DNA of 64,000 nucleotides from Anaerobiospirillum sp. NML120449. Lineage in GTDB: Bacteria > Pseudomonadota > Gammaproteobacteria > Enterobacterales > Succinivibrionaceae. Positions 49,901 through 57,918 of the stretch are shown piece after piece. Numbering within the stretch: position 1 is the stretch's first letter; the number at the start of each line of letters is the position of its first letter. The stretch spans positions 62,001-126,000 of the forward strand of contig NZ_JALKIL010000006.1 in the NCBI RefSeq assembly GCF_023051105.1. Direction: 5' to 3'. A program made the position numbers and the translations under genes. The notes under the pieces are model-generated. The model made no database searches. It had not been told where the DNA came from and worked only from the letters and a program-made list of their open reading frames with translations.

Positions 49901-50641
49901 GATGATGAAGTCGATGACTTCGTTGATAACATCCAGTGCATCAACTACTACTTTGGAAAGTATGACAGTCATAAAGAGGCCTACTGTACCCAGCTGCGTG
50001 AGCTCATCAAAGATGATGCTGTCGGTTCAACTCTTCAGGGATGCTATCTTTCCCTGCTGTTTAAGAACAAGGAAATCTCCTATGAAGAGTTTGAGCGCCA
50101 TGTCGATCAGTTCGTTTATGGCTCAATTCTCAGCAACAATGACTGCATAGGCTTTTTCTACGGCATTATCAAGATCTCCCGTGCCGGTATTTTCTACCGC
50201 AACGGCATCATGAAGCTGCTCAATGCCTACATTGAGTCTCTTCGTGGTGAGGAGTTCTTGAAGGTCCTGATCATGCTCAAGCGCTGCTTTGCTGATTTCA
50301 GCAAGGTTGAAGTCTTCAAGGTGCTCAAACTGCTGCGCAAGATTCATGGCCTGTCCATTGAGCAGGTAGAGTTTGAGGTTTCACCTGAAGACTATGTTGC
50401 CAATATGGAAGCTGACAGAATCATGTACCAGCAGATGAGCAGGTGGCTTGATATGCCGGATTGGGGCATGATTGATCAGCATTCCTCCAATACCCTGGCA
50501 ACTCCAGGACTGGTTGAGGATCTGACCGGACGAAAGCCGGTAAATATCCTGAATCCGGCAGCAGCAGCACCGCAGAGCCATGATGACTCTCAGCGCAGCA
50601 GCGCTGATGACGATATCCTGCTTGATGATGAACCACTCTGA
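46919..50641 (+). CDS. DUF5682-type protein (YehM-like), expanded
   Basis: 1240 residues; E. coli YehM is ~760 as I recall. Residues 1-80 are an Ala-rich then Lys/Ser-rich leader. The DUF5682 N-domain (about 95-440) begins LLVPMRHHSPAMALHLPRII with the conserved RHHSP at 113-117 and ends with LTGGSHSVAL (GGSHS 396-400). These paired His motifs recall the TraB/EreA/ChaN superfamily. Residues ~496-552 are Ser/Ala/Asp/Gly repeats (a 30-bp DNA repeat). Another low-complexity segment runs to ~680, then a long helical C-domain (SYRADHEQLIAAAEAACFYF onward) and an acidic end. It starts 17 nt after the ATPase stop with GAGGGG upstream, so the two are cotranscribed. Confidence 0.85.
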   Translation: MSKAHISSDSQAQASTEAVTADATAATAATAVDAAAAAAATDASAAADAAAGADKPRAKAKSRSGSKTGSKTSSKAKGKKGSKEADVLDPEVIKEHWKKALDFESKVLLVPMRHHSPAMALHLPRIIDAYQPDHIAVEMPYAYQEICRDLIAPGVVPPVAFFSYGTTKVNKLVPENEDDPDSELVEQTVEVPFNHLYPMLEQSPEYVAIREAVNRNIDFSCIDLSSCETDYLDELEKAQAQNELAALMEQHAMAEGQILLNALGAQSSDSSDDGLKVDSEDGADTAAAAADEQRKALQMEAVKHLKSDSSFGEIIECITENSGSLSFEEFWDRCFEINALGVDTLTYLRDLYIYCYVTRKGSGDREGLANVQRELFMLKQITAASKKYSRVLVLTGGSHSVALCDYLYYKKAKDKPVKFGKIKNNSFIIPFSWRRADAQDSYGAGMVFPFFYFVLYRAIKDSMSFNPSLSLKLASDLAAAALSAAEDASVSVAGKSAHAESGNSESANAESGSSDSADAQSGNSNPADTESGSSDSADAQSGNCDPADAQSEQQWVAVACDHSQFEHWNDPLSAIRAACKVYKIKDSKDEADDEQGGRKKKKDSSSDQTPSGPVDKVLDLIKSLGSVAEQAKIKDPKELNALAARAVAANAMEGKGDGAVSDSADNQAETADVAQTAAAETSVELSPSQRIALLSYRADHEQLIAAAEAACFYFSRQLRDYRGRRLATAVQIDCNVMLKGLCAIRDKLAPSVFELIDAVKSTCIKEELGESHYMLLNLQKALTSLPSGSVPLNVNVPPLWRDFVLKARKFGMKTEIDTVSNATIDIFKDEKNILKGQFFAQAAFIDPDSFTKLSQETTGNTVRRRETYNYCFRDSTIMAIIRAAEHGEDMGTACRKLVRMRLESSRDSLSELCTLFSQCVDMGIDEILRKLAGLIRNAISSEKELGEVAEALNILSSYSFIAKVEEHSQTTVDQLNSLVLDQALRILSQLNDVTDDEVDDFVDNIQCINYYFGKYDSHKEAYCTQLRELIKDDAVGSTLQGCYLSLLFKNKEISYEEFERHVDQFVYGSILSNNDCIGFFYGIIKISRAGIFYRNGIMKLLNAYIESLRGEEFLKVLIMLKRCFADFSKVEVFKVLKLLRKIHGLSIEQVEFEVSPEDYVANMEADRIMYQQMSRWLDMPDWGMIDQHSSNTLATPGLVEDLTGRKPVNILNPAAAAPQSHDDSQRSSADDDILLDDEPL
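48405..48575 (+). repeat. 30-bp coding repeat within the DUF5682 gene
   Basis: Five to six imperfect copies of TCAGGTAGCTCCGATTCAGC-TGATGCTCAG, encoding SGSSDSADAQ-like decapeptides. In frame, so it lengthens or shortens a flexible linker without breaking the protein. Confidence 0.85.
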
Positions 50642-50720
50642 GCCGGATAACTCAAATCACGACAATCAGCTCACCGCATCAGACACATGGCAGTAAGCTT
50701 TGCTCACTGCCATGGCAGGC

Positions 50721-50843
50721 CCGGCATGCACCAGGCCACCTGCTGTATGCCTCCCCGGCATGCACCAGGCTGCCTGCTTCATGTTGCCCCAGCCTGTACC
50801 AGGCTGCCTGCTTCATGTTGCTCCAGCCTGTACCAGGCAGGAG
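50721..50843. repeat. 34-bp tandem repeat, 3.6 copies
   Basis: Units start at 50721, 50755, 50789 and 50823, of the form CCxGCxTGxACCAGGCTGCC followed by TGCTTCATGTTGCC. It fills the 339-bp gap between the DUF5682 and VWA genes, which would otherwise be one operon. Confidence 0.85.
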
Positions 50844-50980
50844 TAACGGAGGCCTGCTGTTACGGCCTGCTGCATTCAGCAGGGCAGCCTGCAGATGCTG
50901 CACATGCTCTGTTGTGCAGGTGCGCTTTGTGGTGAGCACGACGTGAGCTGGTGATTAAGACTTTTTCGGGGTAAAGGATT

Positions 50981-52129
50981 TTGGACGTAGAAATCGATAT
51001 TAAGGATAAGTGGCGCCTGATCCTTGGCAGCAGTGCTGAGGGAGATATGCCTCTGTCATCCGATCAGGAATTTTTTCAGGAGCCTGGCAGTAATCGTCGC
51101 TACACTCTTGGAGATCTCGACAAGTGCCTTGAGTATGTTTACGAAAACGAGCTTGATGAGCATAGCGGTGAAAAAAGTCAGGGCGGAAATGAGGATGTTT
51201 CACTGACCGCTACCAACTGGCTTAACACCTCCAAAAAGCTCTTTCCTTCGGGCATTTATGAGATTGTGCAGAAGGATGCCATGGCTCATGGCCGCATCGC
51301 TGCTTTGCTTCAGGATGATGATTTTGTGGCTCAGCTTGAGCCCAATATGGATCTGCTCTCTTCCATTCTCTCACTGAAGAACTCTCTCAATGGCAAGGCT
51401 CTGGCTAATGCAGAGGCCATGGTAGAGCGCATAGTAAAGGAGCTGCGTAAGCATTTTAAACTCGAGGCTCAGCGTGCCTTTTACGGTCATCGTGACCTGA
51501 GTTCCACACCGGTTCGCACTTTCAGAAATCTTGATATCAGGCGCATTATAAAAGCAAATATGAAGTATTACCTGCCTGAGTATCAGTGCATAGTGCCCCG
51601 TCAGCTGTACTTCACACCACGCAGTATCAAAAACGTGGTTCACGACCTTTTTGTTGTAGTTGACCAGAGCGGATCCATGATGGATTCCTATGCCTACAGT
51701 GCCATTGTAGCCTCGGTATTTGCTCAGCTGGGCTGTCTGAATACCTCTATGGTGATCTATTCAAGTGATGTGGTGGACTACAGTGAGTATCTGGACAATG
51801 TGGTAGAGCTGCTGTTCAAGTCACAGCTTTCAGGTGGTACTGAGACCTGCAAGGCACTTTCCTATATTGAGCCGAAGTTTGCTCAGCCAGAACGTACCAT
51901 TGTGGTATTGATTTCAGATCTCTATGATTTTGAGCCTGCACGCATGATCAAGATGATCAAGGACCATATTGAAAGTGGTGTACGTTATCTGATTCTGCCT
52001 GCTCTGGGAGACAGTGCTCCTTCGTATGACAAAGAAACGGCCGCCAGGCTCTCTTCAGTTGGTGCCAACGTGGCTGTGCTCAGTCCGGATCGCCTTGTCG
52101 AGTACGTATCGACCATGGTGCGCGGCTGA
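50981..52129 (+). CDS. yehP: VWA-domain protein (YehP-like)
   Basis: 382 residues. The C-terminal VWA domain has a complete MIDAS metal site: DQSGSM (D228, S230, S232), T287 in SGGTET and D313 in ISDLYD. The N-terminal ~200 residues are helical, with the family's KWRLILG start, TNWLNTSKKLFP and AERALVERIVKEL-like sequence. VWA proteins bind partners through the metal and commonly act with MoxR ATPases. The start codon is TTG at 50981: the conserved WRLILG lies before the first internal ATG, and AAAGGA lies just 2 nt upstream of the TTG, unusually close. Confidence 0.88.
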   Translation: MDVEIDIKDKWRLILGSSAEGDMPLSSDQEFFQEPGSNRRYTLGDLDKCLEYVYENELDEHSGEKSQGGNEDVSLTATNWLNTSKKLFPSGIYEIVQKDAMAHGRIAALLQDDDFVAQLEPNMDLLSSILSLKNSLNGKALANAEAMVERIVKELRKHFKLEAQRAFYGHRDLSSTPVRTFRNLDIRRIIKANMKYYLPEYQCIVPRQLYFTPRSIKNVVHDLFVVVDQSGSMMDSYAYSAIVASVFAQLGCLNTSMVIYSSDVVDYSEYLDNVVELLFKSQLSGGTETCKALSYIEPKFAQPERTIVVLISDLYDFEPARMIKMIKDHIESGVRYLILPALGDSAPSYDKETAARLSSVGANVAVLSPDRLVEYVSTMVRG

Positions 52130-52373
52130 CCGCCCTGACTGCTGAGCTGCACCGCAGGCAGACTGCCGCACCACAGCTGTAGGACTGCACAGCATGCGCT
52201 GCAAAGACTATGAGCACAGCAGGCCTCTGCACTATGCAGGCCGTGCGCAGCAGGCATCTGCATTATGCAGTAAGGTGCACAGCCAGGCCTCTGCATTATG
52301 CGCAGGCCTTAGCTGCTGCAGCCGTGGCATGCCGGGACTGCATTGTATGCTGACGCCATTTTTTAACCTGACA
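52130..52373. other. Gap with CTCTGCATTATGC repeats
   Basis: Three imperfect copies of GGCCTCTGCAxTATGCxGG between 52220 and 52310. No gene. Confidence 0.5.
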
Positions 52374-52390
52374 TGAAAGGAGGACAGCGC
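52374..52390 (+). promoter_or_regulatory. 17-nt leader element, copy 2, possible leader peptide
   Basis: Identical to 45737-45753. Its AAAGGAGG (52376-52383) is 45 nt from the next ATG, with an in-frame stop between. A CTG 7 nt downstream (52391) opens a 13-codon frame whose TGA overlaps the next ATG as ATGA, which would fit translational coupling. Confidence 0.45.
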
Positions 52391-52428
52391 CTGCCTGTAC
52401 TAAGGAACAGGTTCTGCGTTGAATTTCG

Positions 52429-52764
52429 ATGAGTAATGTTAATGCTCTTTTTCTGGCACGAGTTAACGAAACCGTTCAGGAGTATCTGATGCTGGGCTAC
52501 AGCATCATTGAAGATACCACTCTGGTTGAGCTCGACAGCCTCAGGGAGACAGCCGAGAAGATTGGTTTCAAGTCTATTGGAATGCTCCTGGGCAGGCTTT
52601 ATACGGCCTGCAGTGACTATTTGCGTACTGTTAATCCCCAGACAGCTCTGGCTGTAACCATAGCCATATCTCATATTCAGTTTGCTCTGTCATCGCTTGA
52701 CGTGCCGTTGCAGGAAGCACCGGGCAACAATGATCAGATGAGAAGCATGCTAGAGCAGCTATAA
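52429..52764 (+). CDS. Small helical protein of the MoxR cluster
   Basis: 111 residues; family unknown. It is predicted to be almost entirely alpha-helical (VNETVQEYLMLGYSIIEDTT, SLRETAEKIGFKSIGMLLGR, TALAVTIAISHIQFALSSLD), with no signal peptide or clear membrane helix. Its place between the VWA gene and the 567-residue gene, in the same direction, suggests a role in the same system, for example as an adaptor. No Shine-Dalgarno sequence lies at normal distance; it may depend on coupling to the short leader frame that begins after the 17-nt element at 52374. Confidence 0.65.
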   Translation: MSNVNALFLARVNETVQEYLMLGYSIIEDTTLVELDSLRETAEKIGFKSIGMLLGRLYTACSDYLRTVNPQTALAVTIAISHIQFALSSLDVPLQEAPGNNDQMRSMLEQL

Positions 52765-53033
52765 GACTTTGTGAGCATGTCCTGCAGCAGCACATGTCTG
52801 CAGACGGCTGCTGCATATGAGGTGGCTGGGGAGTGCTCCAGTGGATAAAGCAGTGAATTAAATGCTCAGGTGCATGCATTTAAGCATGACTGTATTCATA
52901 CAGCCATGCCAGGAGCACAGCTGCATGCAAGGCATGGTCGCAGGATTACCAGTGTTGCATGTAGCGACAGCTGCACAGGCAAATCAAAGATTACGGCTCA
53001 CCGGACAGGAGTGCCGGTAAACAGGAGAACAAT

Positions 53034-54737
53034 ATGTCGCAGATCGAGCAGCCAGAGGGTGGTCAGAGGCAAGAGTCATCCACTGATCTGGCCCTGGATA
53101 AAATCAATCAGACAGTTTCAGCTATTGCCGATCTGACTGCAAAGCGCCGTCAGCAGCAAGCTCAGCAGGAAATCCAGAGTCATCAGTCATGCTCCTGGAA
53201 CAGTGCGCAGCTGGAGGTGCTGGGGCGCTTTTTCACCCTCAGTGAGCGCGACTACATGCCATATGACACATCCAGCGCTCCTCTGAGTGCTCAGAAAGTG
53301 CGTGAGCTTATTCTTGAGGGGCACTATGGCGGTCTGGACAGACTTACCTCGGAGATGCTCAAAGAGGGGCTTACCCCAAAGGCGTGGCTTGATCGCAGAC
53401 TGATGGCAATATGTGACAATCACAGCTACTTTACCTGGGACCAGAACAAAGACATTCTTTATTGCAATATGCCTGACTGTGCCTGCAGCCTGAGCTTCAG
53501 TCGCAACAGCAGCTGCAAGCTCCTTGACGAGCAGGCAGACAACAGAGAGGAATATGAGCTCCTTCATGCAGGCATGCTGGCTCTTTTGATACTTGACCGT
53601 CTGGAGTGTGAGGATGAAGTAGATGCTCTGTTCACATCCCGTGAGAAATTTCAGCCTTTCTTTGATGAGGTGCTGGCAACGGTAAGTCTGATTTTTTCTC
53701 AGGGCCTGAATAACCTCAATCTCGACATGTGTGAAAAGGTCAAGGCCCTGATTGTTGAGGCAGGCAGCTGCCGTATTGAGTTTCTTCATAACTCCCTGTC
53801 TGTCCTGCTCAACATGCTCAAGCGTTTCATGGATGACAGTGCTTCTGCCAGTGTGGAGGCCATTTTCAATCTGCTGTGCCGCATCGTAAATACAGTGGAG
53901 GCCATCAGAAAGAATGACAGCCGTGAGGCTCTGATATCTCTTTACGGTATTAACAGCGGTCATTCATACTATGTACAGACCATGCCGGTAGTGGGCTGTG
54001 GCTATAACAGGGTCGATACCTCAACGCCAACCAGCGGCAACTGTGAATCAATTGCTTATTACTTCTACGACTTTATCGGACGGCGTTTTCTGGCTATCTA
54101 TTCAGTTATTAATGACGGATTCAGGCCTCCTCAGACGCTGTTCAGCACCGATTATAGCAGCTATTCTCTTTCAGCAGCAGCCGGCGAAGTACTGTGCTTT
54201 TGCGGAGTATGGGTTTGTGATGGCAAGATCAAAAACTCCAAAGAATCATGGACTGATTTTGACTTTATTGTTGATATCTCTAAAGATGAAGAAGAAAACG
54301 AAAGCAAAGGCAGTAGCGAAGAGAATGATGTTGCTCACCGGGAGCTCTACGATCTGATAGCATGGCGTGATTATGAGGCATTAAGACGCAGCTCACTGCG
54401 CAGTTCATCTGAGTACTTTTCAGTAAAGGGCAGAACAGACAACATTCATCTGGTACATGTGGGCAAGTGCCTGGATATTGATAAGAGCGATCCAGAGCAT
54501 GTCCGTGCCATATTCAAGGATGAAAACGGCCATAAGATGGACGTTCTCCTGAGGGAGGTCAACAGCTCATCAAAATTGCTTTGCGATTACATGGACAAGT
54601 GGAAGACCAGTGCAGATGCTCCTGGCAATTTTTATGCTCTGCTGCGCTGCCCTGTAGTTTCAGGACAGATGCGCCCCGAGCTGGTAACTTTCTTCTGCCA
54701 ACCAGAAGCTCCTGAAAAGACCAGGAAGAGCAAATAA
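53034..54737 (+). CDS. Uncharacterised last protein of the MoxR cluster
   Basis: 567 residues; no family recognised with certainty. The N-terminal ~50 residues are polar and helical. A segment around 140-165 (YCNMPDCACSLSFSRNSSCK) has a CxC-x9-C-x-Leu arrangement, reminiscent of a SWIM zinc finger (CxC-xn-CxH) that has lost its His. That matters because SWIM proteins such as YehQ accompany these clusters elsewhere. A helical middle (170-310) follows, then a mixed region beginning MPVVGCGYNR, with an acidic insert KDEEENESKGSSEEN. GGAGAA lies 7 nt before the ATG. Five genes in one direction with moderate gaps suggest co-regulation. Confidence 0.65.
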   Translation: MSQIEQPEGGQRQESSTDLALDKINQTVSAIADLTAKRRQQQAQQEIQSHQSCSWNSAQLEVLGRFFTLSERDYMPYDTSSAPLSAQKVRELILEGHYGGLDRLTSEMLKEGLTPKAWLDRRLMAICDNHSYFTWDQNKDILYCNMPDCACSLSFSRNSSCKLLDEQADNREEYELLHAGMLALLILDRLECEDEVDALFTSREKFQPFFDEVLATVSLIFSQGLNNLNLDMCEKVKALIVEAGSCRIEFLHNSLSVLLNMLKRFMDDSASASVEAIFNLLCRIVNTVEAIRKNDSREALISLYGINSGHSYYVQTMPVVGCGYNRVDTSTPTSGNCESIAYYFYDFIGRRFLAIYSVINDGFRPPQTLFSTDYSSYSLSAAAGEVLCFCGVWVCDGKIKNSKESWTDFDFIVDISKDEEENESKGSSEENDVAHRELYDLIAWRDYEALRRSSLRSSSEYFSVKGRTDNIHLVHVGKCLDIDKSDPEHVRAIFKDENGHKMDVLLREVNSSSKLLCDYMDKWKTSADAPGNFYALLRCPVVSGQMRPELVTFFCQPEAPEKTRKSK

Positions 54738-54831
54738 TCCCTCTATTCTGGAAACTGGCGGCCCCGTGGCTGGCAAAGCCAAAATAAGGCCCCTGTATCA
54801 GGCAGGCCATGGGCCAGCAAGGCAACGGCGC

Positions 54832-55147
54832 AAGCTGGTCAGGCCCCAGCCATGTCATTGAGCAAGCTGATCAGGCCCCAGCCATGCCATTGAGCAAGCT
54901 GGTCAGGCCCCAGCCATGTCATTGAGCAAGCTGGTCAGGCCCCAGCCATGTCATTGAGCAAGCTGATCAGGCCCCAGCAATGTCATTGAGCAAGCTGGTC
55001 AGGCCCCAGCCATGTCATTGAGCAAGCTGGTAAGGCCAAGCCTTGCCATTGAGCAAGCAGGTAAGGCCAAGCCTTGCCATTGAGTAAGCAGGTAAGGCCC
55101 AGCCATGCCATTGAGCAAGCTGATCAGGCCCAGCCTTGCCATGGATC
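54832..55147. repeat. 32-bp tandem repeat, 10 copies
   Basis: The largest array in the window. Copies 1-6 are 32 bp (AAGCTGGTCAGGCCCCAGCC then ATGTCATTGAGC) and nearly identical; copies 7-10 are mostly 31 bp and more diverged. Each early unit can fold GCTGG against CCAGC around a 7-nt loop. There are no variable spacers, so it is not CRISPR, and the period breaks reading frames. It begins 94 bp after the last gene of the MoxR cluster. Confidence 0.95.
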
Positions 55148-55447
55148 GAGGCCACCGGCAGTTTAACTGCGTGTTGCATGGTGCAGGGGCTGACTGAGCA
55201 GCGGGAGTCAGGACAAATCACAGTATGCAAGGCTACTATAGTGGCGCTCTATGGCCTATAATTTCAGGCATTACCAGAATTTCAGTCACTGCAAAGTCGC
55301 CATCAGGTCTGAACCGCTCTAAGCTTTTAAGCGCAGGTTGAGATTGCTGACAGCAGGCGTGACTGAACTCCAGTCATAGCCGTAAGGCTTTGACTGAGCA
55401 AGTAACAGTTGCAGGTTCTGTCAGAGTTATTGTCAAGGAGAATTTCC
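55148..55447. other. Upstream region of ybgI
   Basis: 300 bp without a gene between the 32-bp array and the ybgI-like gene. No promoter could be picked out with confidence. Confidence 0.4.
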
Positions 55448-56257
55448 ATGCATATATCAGAGTTAATTGCCTCTCTGGACGAGTTGCTGGAAGCACGTGA
55501 TTATAAGGATGCTTCCTATAACGGCCTTCAGGTGGCAGGACCAGAGGAGGTCAAAAAGATTGCCACTGCATGCACAGCCTCTCTTGAGGCTATTGATGCT
55601 GCAGTTGAGGCAGGCTGTGATACCCTGATTGTGCACCATGGCCTGTTCTGGAAGGGCGCTGATCCGCGTCTTATCGGCAACTACTATCAGCGCGTCAAGG
55701 CTCTGATTGATGGCAATCTTAACCTTGTAGCCTATCACCTGCCACTGGATGCCCATATGGAGCTCGGTAACAATGCTGTGCTGGCCCATATCCTTGGTGG
55801 TGATGTGGTTGACTATATTGAGCCGGGAGTAAAGCAGTCAATTGGCATGCGTGTACGTCTTGCTGAGCCTCTGGCTGTAAAGGAAATTGCAGCACTGCTG
55901 TGCCATCGCCTTGATACCAAGGTAACCTTGCTGGGCAATATCACTGATGACATCATGATCGATGATCTTGCTGTATGTTCAGGATCAGGATCCTCACTGC
56001 TTGATGACAACAAGCAGCCGAATTTCCAGGCTTTAATAACCGGTGATGCCAATGAGCAGACCTACCACATGGCAGTTGAGACCGGCACTCTGGTATTTGT
56101 TGTAGGTCATCACGCCTCAGAGCAGCTTGCTATTGGCCGCCTTGGAGACATGCTTGCCGATCGCTTTGGCCTTGAGCACTTTGCCTCACATTTCACTTAT
56201 GAAAAGGACGTTCCTACCTACACCATAGGCCCGGCCGGATCCAGCGACGAAGACTAG
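55448..56257 (+). CDS. ybgI: Nif3/YbgI-like dinuclear metal protein
   Basis: 269 residues (E. coli YbgI 247). Metal-binding segments are VHHGLFWKG, HLPLDAHMELGNN and the C-terminal VVGHHASEQ, which in YbgI form a two-metal centre inside a toroidal hexamer. It has been described as a GTP cyclohydrolase 1 type 2 homologue, but its true reaction is unsettled. The ATG at 55448 has AAGGAG 8 nt upstream; 13 codons before it are open but not conserved. It is transcribed alone. folE, a true GTP cyclohydrolase I, lies 3 kb downstream, probably by chance. Confidence 0.93.
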   Translation: MHISELIASLDELLEARDYKDASYNGLQVAGPEEVKKIATACTASLEAIDAAVEAGCDTLIVHHGLFWKGADPRLIGNYYQRVKALIDGNLNLVAYHLPLDAHMELGNNAVLAHILGGDVVDYIEPGVKQSIGMRVRLAEPLAVKEIAALLCHRLDTKVTLLGNITDDIMIDDLAVCSGSGSSLLDDNKQPNFQALITGDANEQTYHMAVETGTLVFVVGHHASEQLAIGRLGDMLADRFGLEHFASHFTYEKDVPTYTIGPAGSSDED

Positions 56258-56705
56258 GAAAAACCGGAAAAACCGGCAATACCAGCCTGATAGGCAATAC
56301 CAGCCTGGCCTGCCTTTCAGGCACTCTCGAAAGGTAACCTCACAAGTCATTCTCACAATGACTCCTGACGATGACTGCTCATAAGTCAGCCGCATGAGCA
56401 GGCTGACGAGCCATCCTGATGAGGACGTCTTTGCACCATGCTTACTGACTGTATCATGCCCGTATGGCTGGTATGGCTGGTATGGCTGGTGTGACTGCTC
56501 CAGAGAGCAAGCTTTATGCTCTGATTTATGGCATCGTCCATTTCATCTACAGCTAAACTGTCGATGATCTTGTGATTTTCCTCATACTTATTAACGAGAG
56601 CTGCAAAAGCTGCATGAGTCACAATGTGGCCATTAGATTAAACGCACATAATGATGAATAACGCTCCATCATAGTGCTTTAACATAATATTTTAGAAAGC
56701 AAAAT
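56258..56705. other. Gap with GGCAATACCAGCCTG and TATGGCTGG repeats
   Basis: Two copies of GGCAATACCAGCCTG (about 56274-56310) and three to four of the 9-mer TATGGCTGG (56463-56495). No gene supported. Confidence 0.5.
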
Positions 56706-56745
56706 AGAAAGCCCAGGCATAAGCCCGGGCTTTTTATTTTTTCAG
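56706..56745. terminator. Bidirectional terminator
   Basis: AAAGCCC (56708-56714) pairs with GGGCTTT (56727-56733), T-run beyond, A-run before. Serves the minus-strand gene ending at 56760. Confidence 0.75.
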
Positions 56746-56759
56746 GGACTGGCTGAAGA

Positions 56760-57725
56760 TCAGTTGTCATGCTCAGTGCTGGTGCCGGCATCAGCTGCAG
56801 TTTCAGGAGAACAGTTCTCACTGTCTGATCCCTGATGGGCGGCAGCGCATGAGGAAGGGACGGGTTCGGCACAGTCGTAGTCTTTGCCCTCAAGGGTGAT
56901 TGGGGTAGGAACAAGGCGTCCTTCGGCGTTCTTGCTGAAAGCGCAGACTGCACCTGTCTTTAGTACGCTGAGAACTTCAGGGTCGTAGTTGGCAATGACA
57001 TTGAGCGAGTAGATAAAGGCGTAGCGGGGATCGCTCATATAGCCTTCGCTTTCGTTACCTGCCATAAAGCGCCAGCCGCTGTCGGTAGGATCCTGGGGCT
57101 CTTCACGGTAGCAGTAGCCCACCTTGAAGTTCTGAACTGTTACTCTTGAGGTGGCAATACATGCATCAGGACCTTCCCAGTCGGTAAGTACAGGCTTTAT
57201 CTGATCGGCCTTGATGGCGTAGTTATGGCGGACGAGGGCAGGGTTATAAAGCTCTTCATGCAGCTCAGTAACGACCTCAACCATTTCGGCAATGCCGTCA
57301 TCATCAAGCATTTCACAGATGTCATATTCCTTTGGACTGGCAATAAAGTCCTGAAGAACATGGCTGATGAACTCATGATTGCCAAGGGAGGCGACAATGT
57401 TAATCTCACGCTCGCTTTCAATATAGTCATCCAGTTCAGACAGGCGCACAGATCCGTTGACATAACACTCAAGCATGATTGCCGCACAGTCGAGAATCTG
57501 GTTGATTGCGTAGGCGAACTGAACAGTAACTCCATCGCTGTTGGTAAAGCACAGGTTATCAGTTGACTTGCGGACTGCCTGGAGATCCTGACTGATGCCA
57601 ATCTGCTCAAAGAGAGTGTCGATTGAGACCTCATTGTCTTCAAGCTCATTGAGCATGGCTACCAGATTAAGGCTGTCGTCGGTGTCGCCTACATAGTTGT
57701 GCCAGAACTTATCTGAAATATACAT
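56760..57725 (-). CDS. Protein with C-terminal DUF2185/Imm33-like domain
   Basis: 321 residues from the ATG at 57725 (GGGAG 9 nt upstream). Residues ~200-285 match the DUF2185 (Imm33) pattern: VGYCYREEP, DSGWRFMAGNESEGYMSDP, SLNVIANYDPEVLSVL, then GAVCAFSKN. In polymorphic toxin loci this domain is an immunity protein, but it is also common as a stand-alone protein. The N-terminal ~190 residues are acidic and helical (NLVAMLNELEDNEVSIDTLF) and unknown to me. No toxin gene is adjacent. The tail is Ser/Ala/Glu-rich. Cytoplasmic, apparently transcribed alone. Confidence 0.75.
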   Translation of the reverse strand: MYISDKFWHNYVGDTDDSLNLVAMLNELEDNEVSIDTLFEQIGISQDLQAVRKSTDNLCFTNSDGVTVQFAYAINQILDCAAIMLECYVNGSVRLSELDDYIESEREINIVASLGNHEFISHVLQDFIASPKEYDICEMLDDDGIAEMVEVVTELHEELYNPALVRHNYAIKADQIKPVLTDWEGPDACIATSRVTVQNFKVGYCYREEPQDPTDSGWRFMAGNESEGYMSDPRYAFIYSLNVIANYDPEVLSVLKTGAVCAFSKNAEGRLVPTPITLEGKDYDCAEPVPSSCAAAHQGSDSENCSPETAADAGTSTEHDN

Positions 57726-57918
57726 AGCCAAAAACTCCCGAAGTCCAAAGTTGTTGATTATCAGTGATCCACTGCGCCTGACGCGCACTGTATCGGTCCG
57801 GATGAAGTTGAGTGCTTAAAGTACAGTCTGATTACCATGTCATCAGCTGTTCTTTGAACACTGTTACCGCGCAGCTGTTACCTGTTTCTGTCGGAAACTC
57901 ATCAGGTGAGCGGTACAT

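Noticed and set aside
54832..55147. CRISPR array
   Set aside because: The copies are contiguous with no unique spacers, the period drifts from 32 to 31, and no cas gene is nearby.
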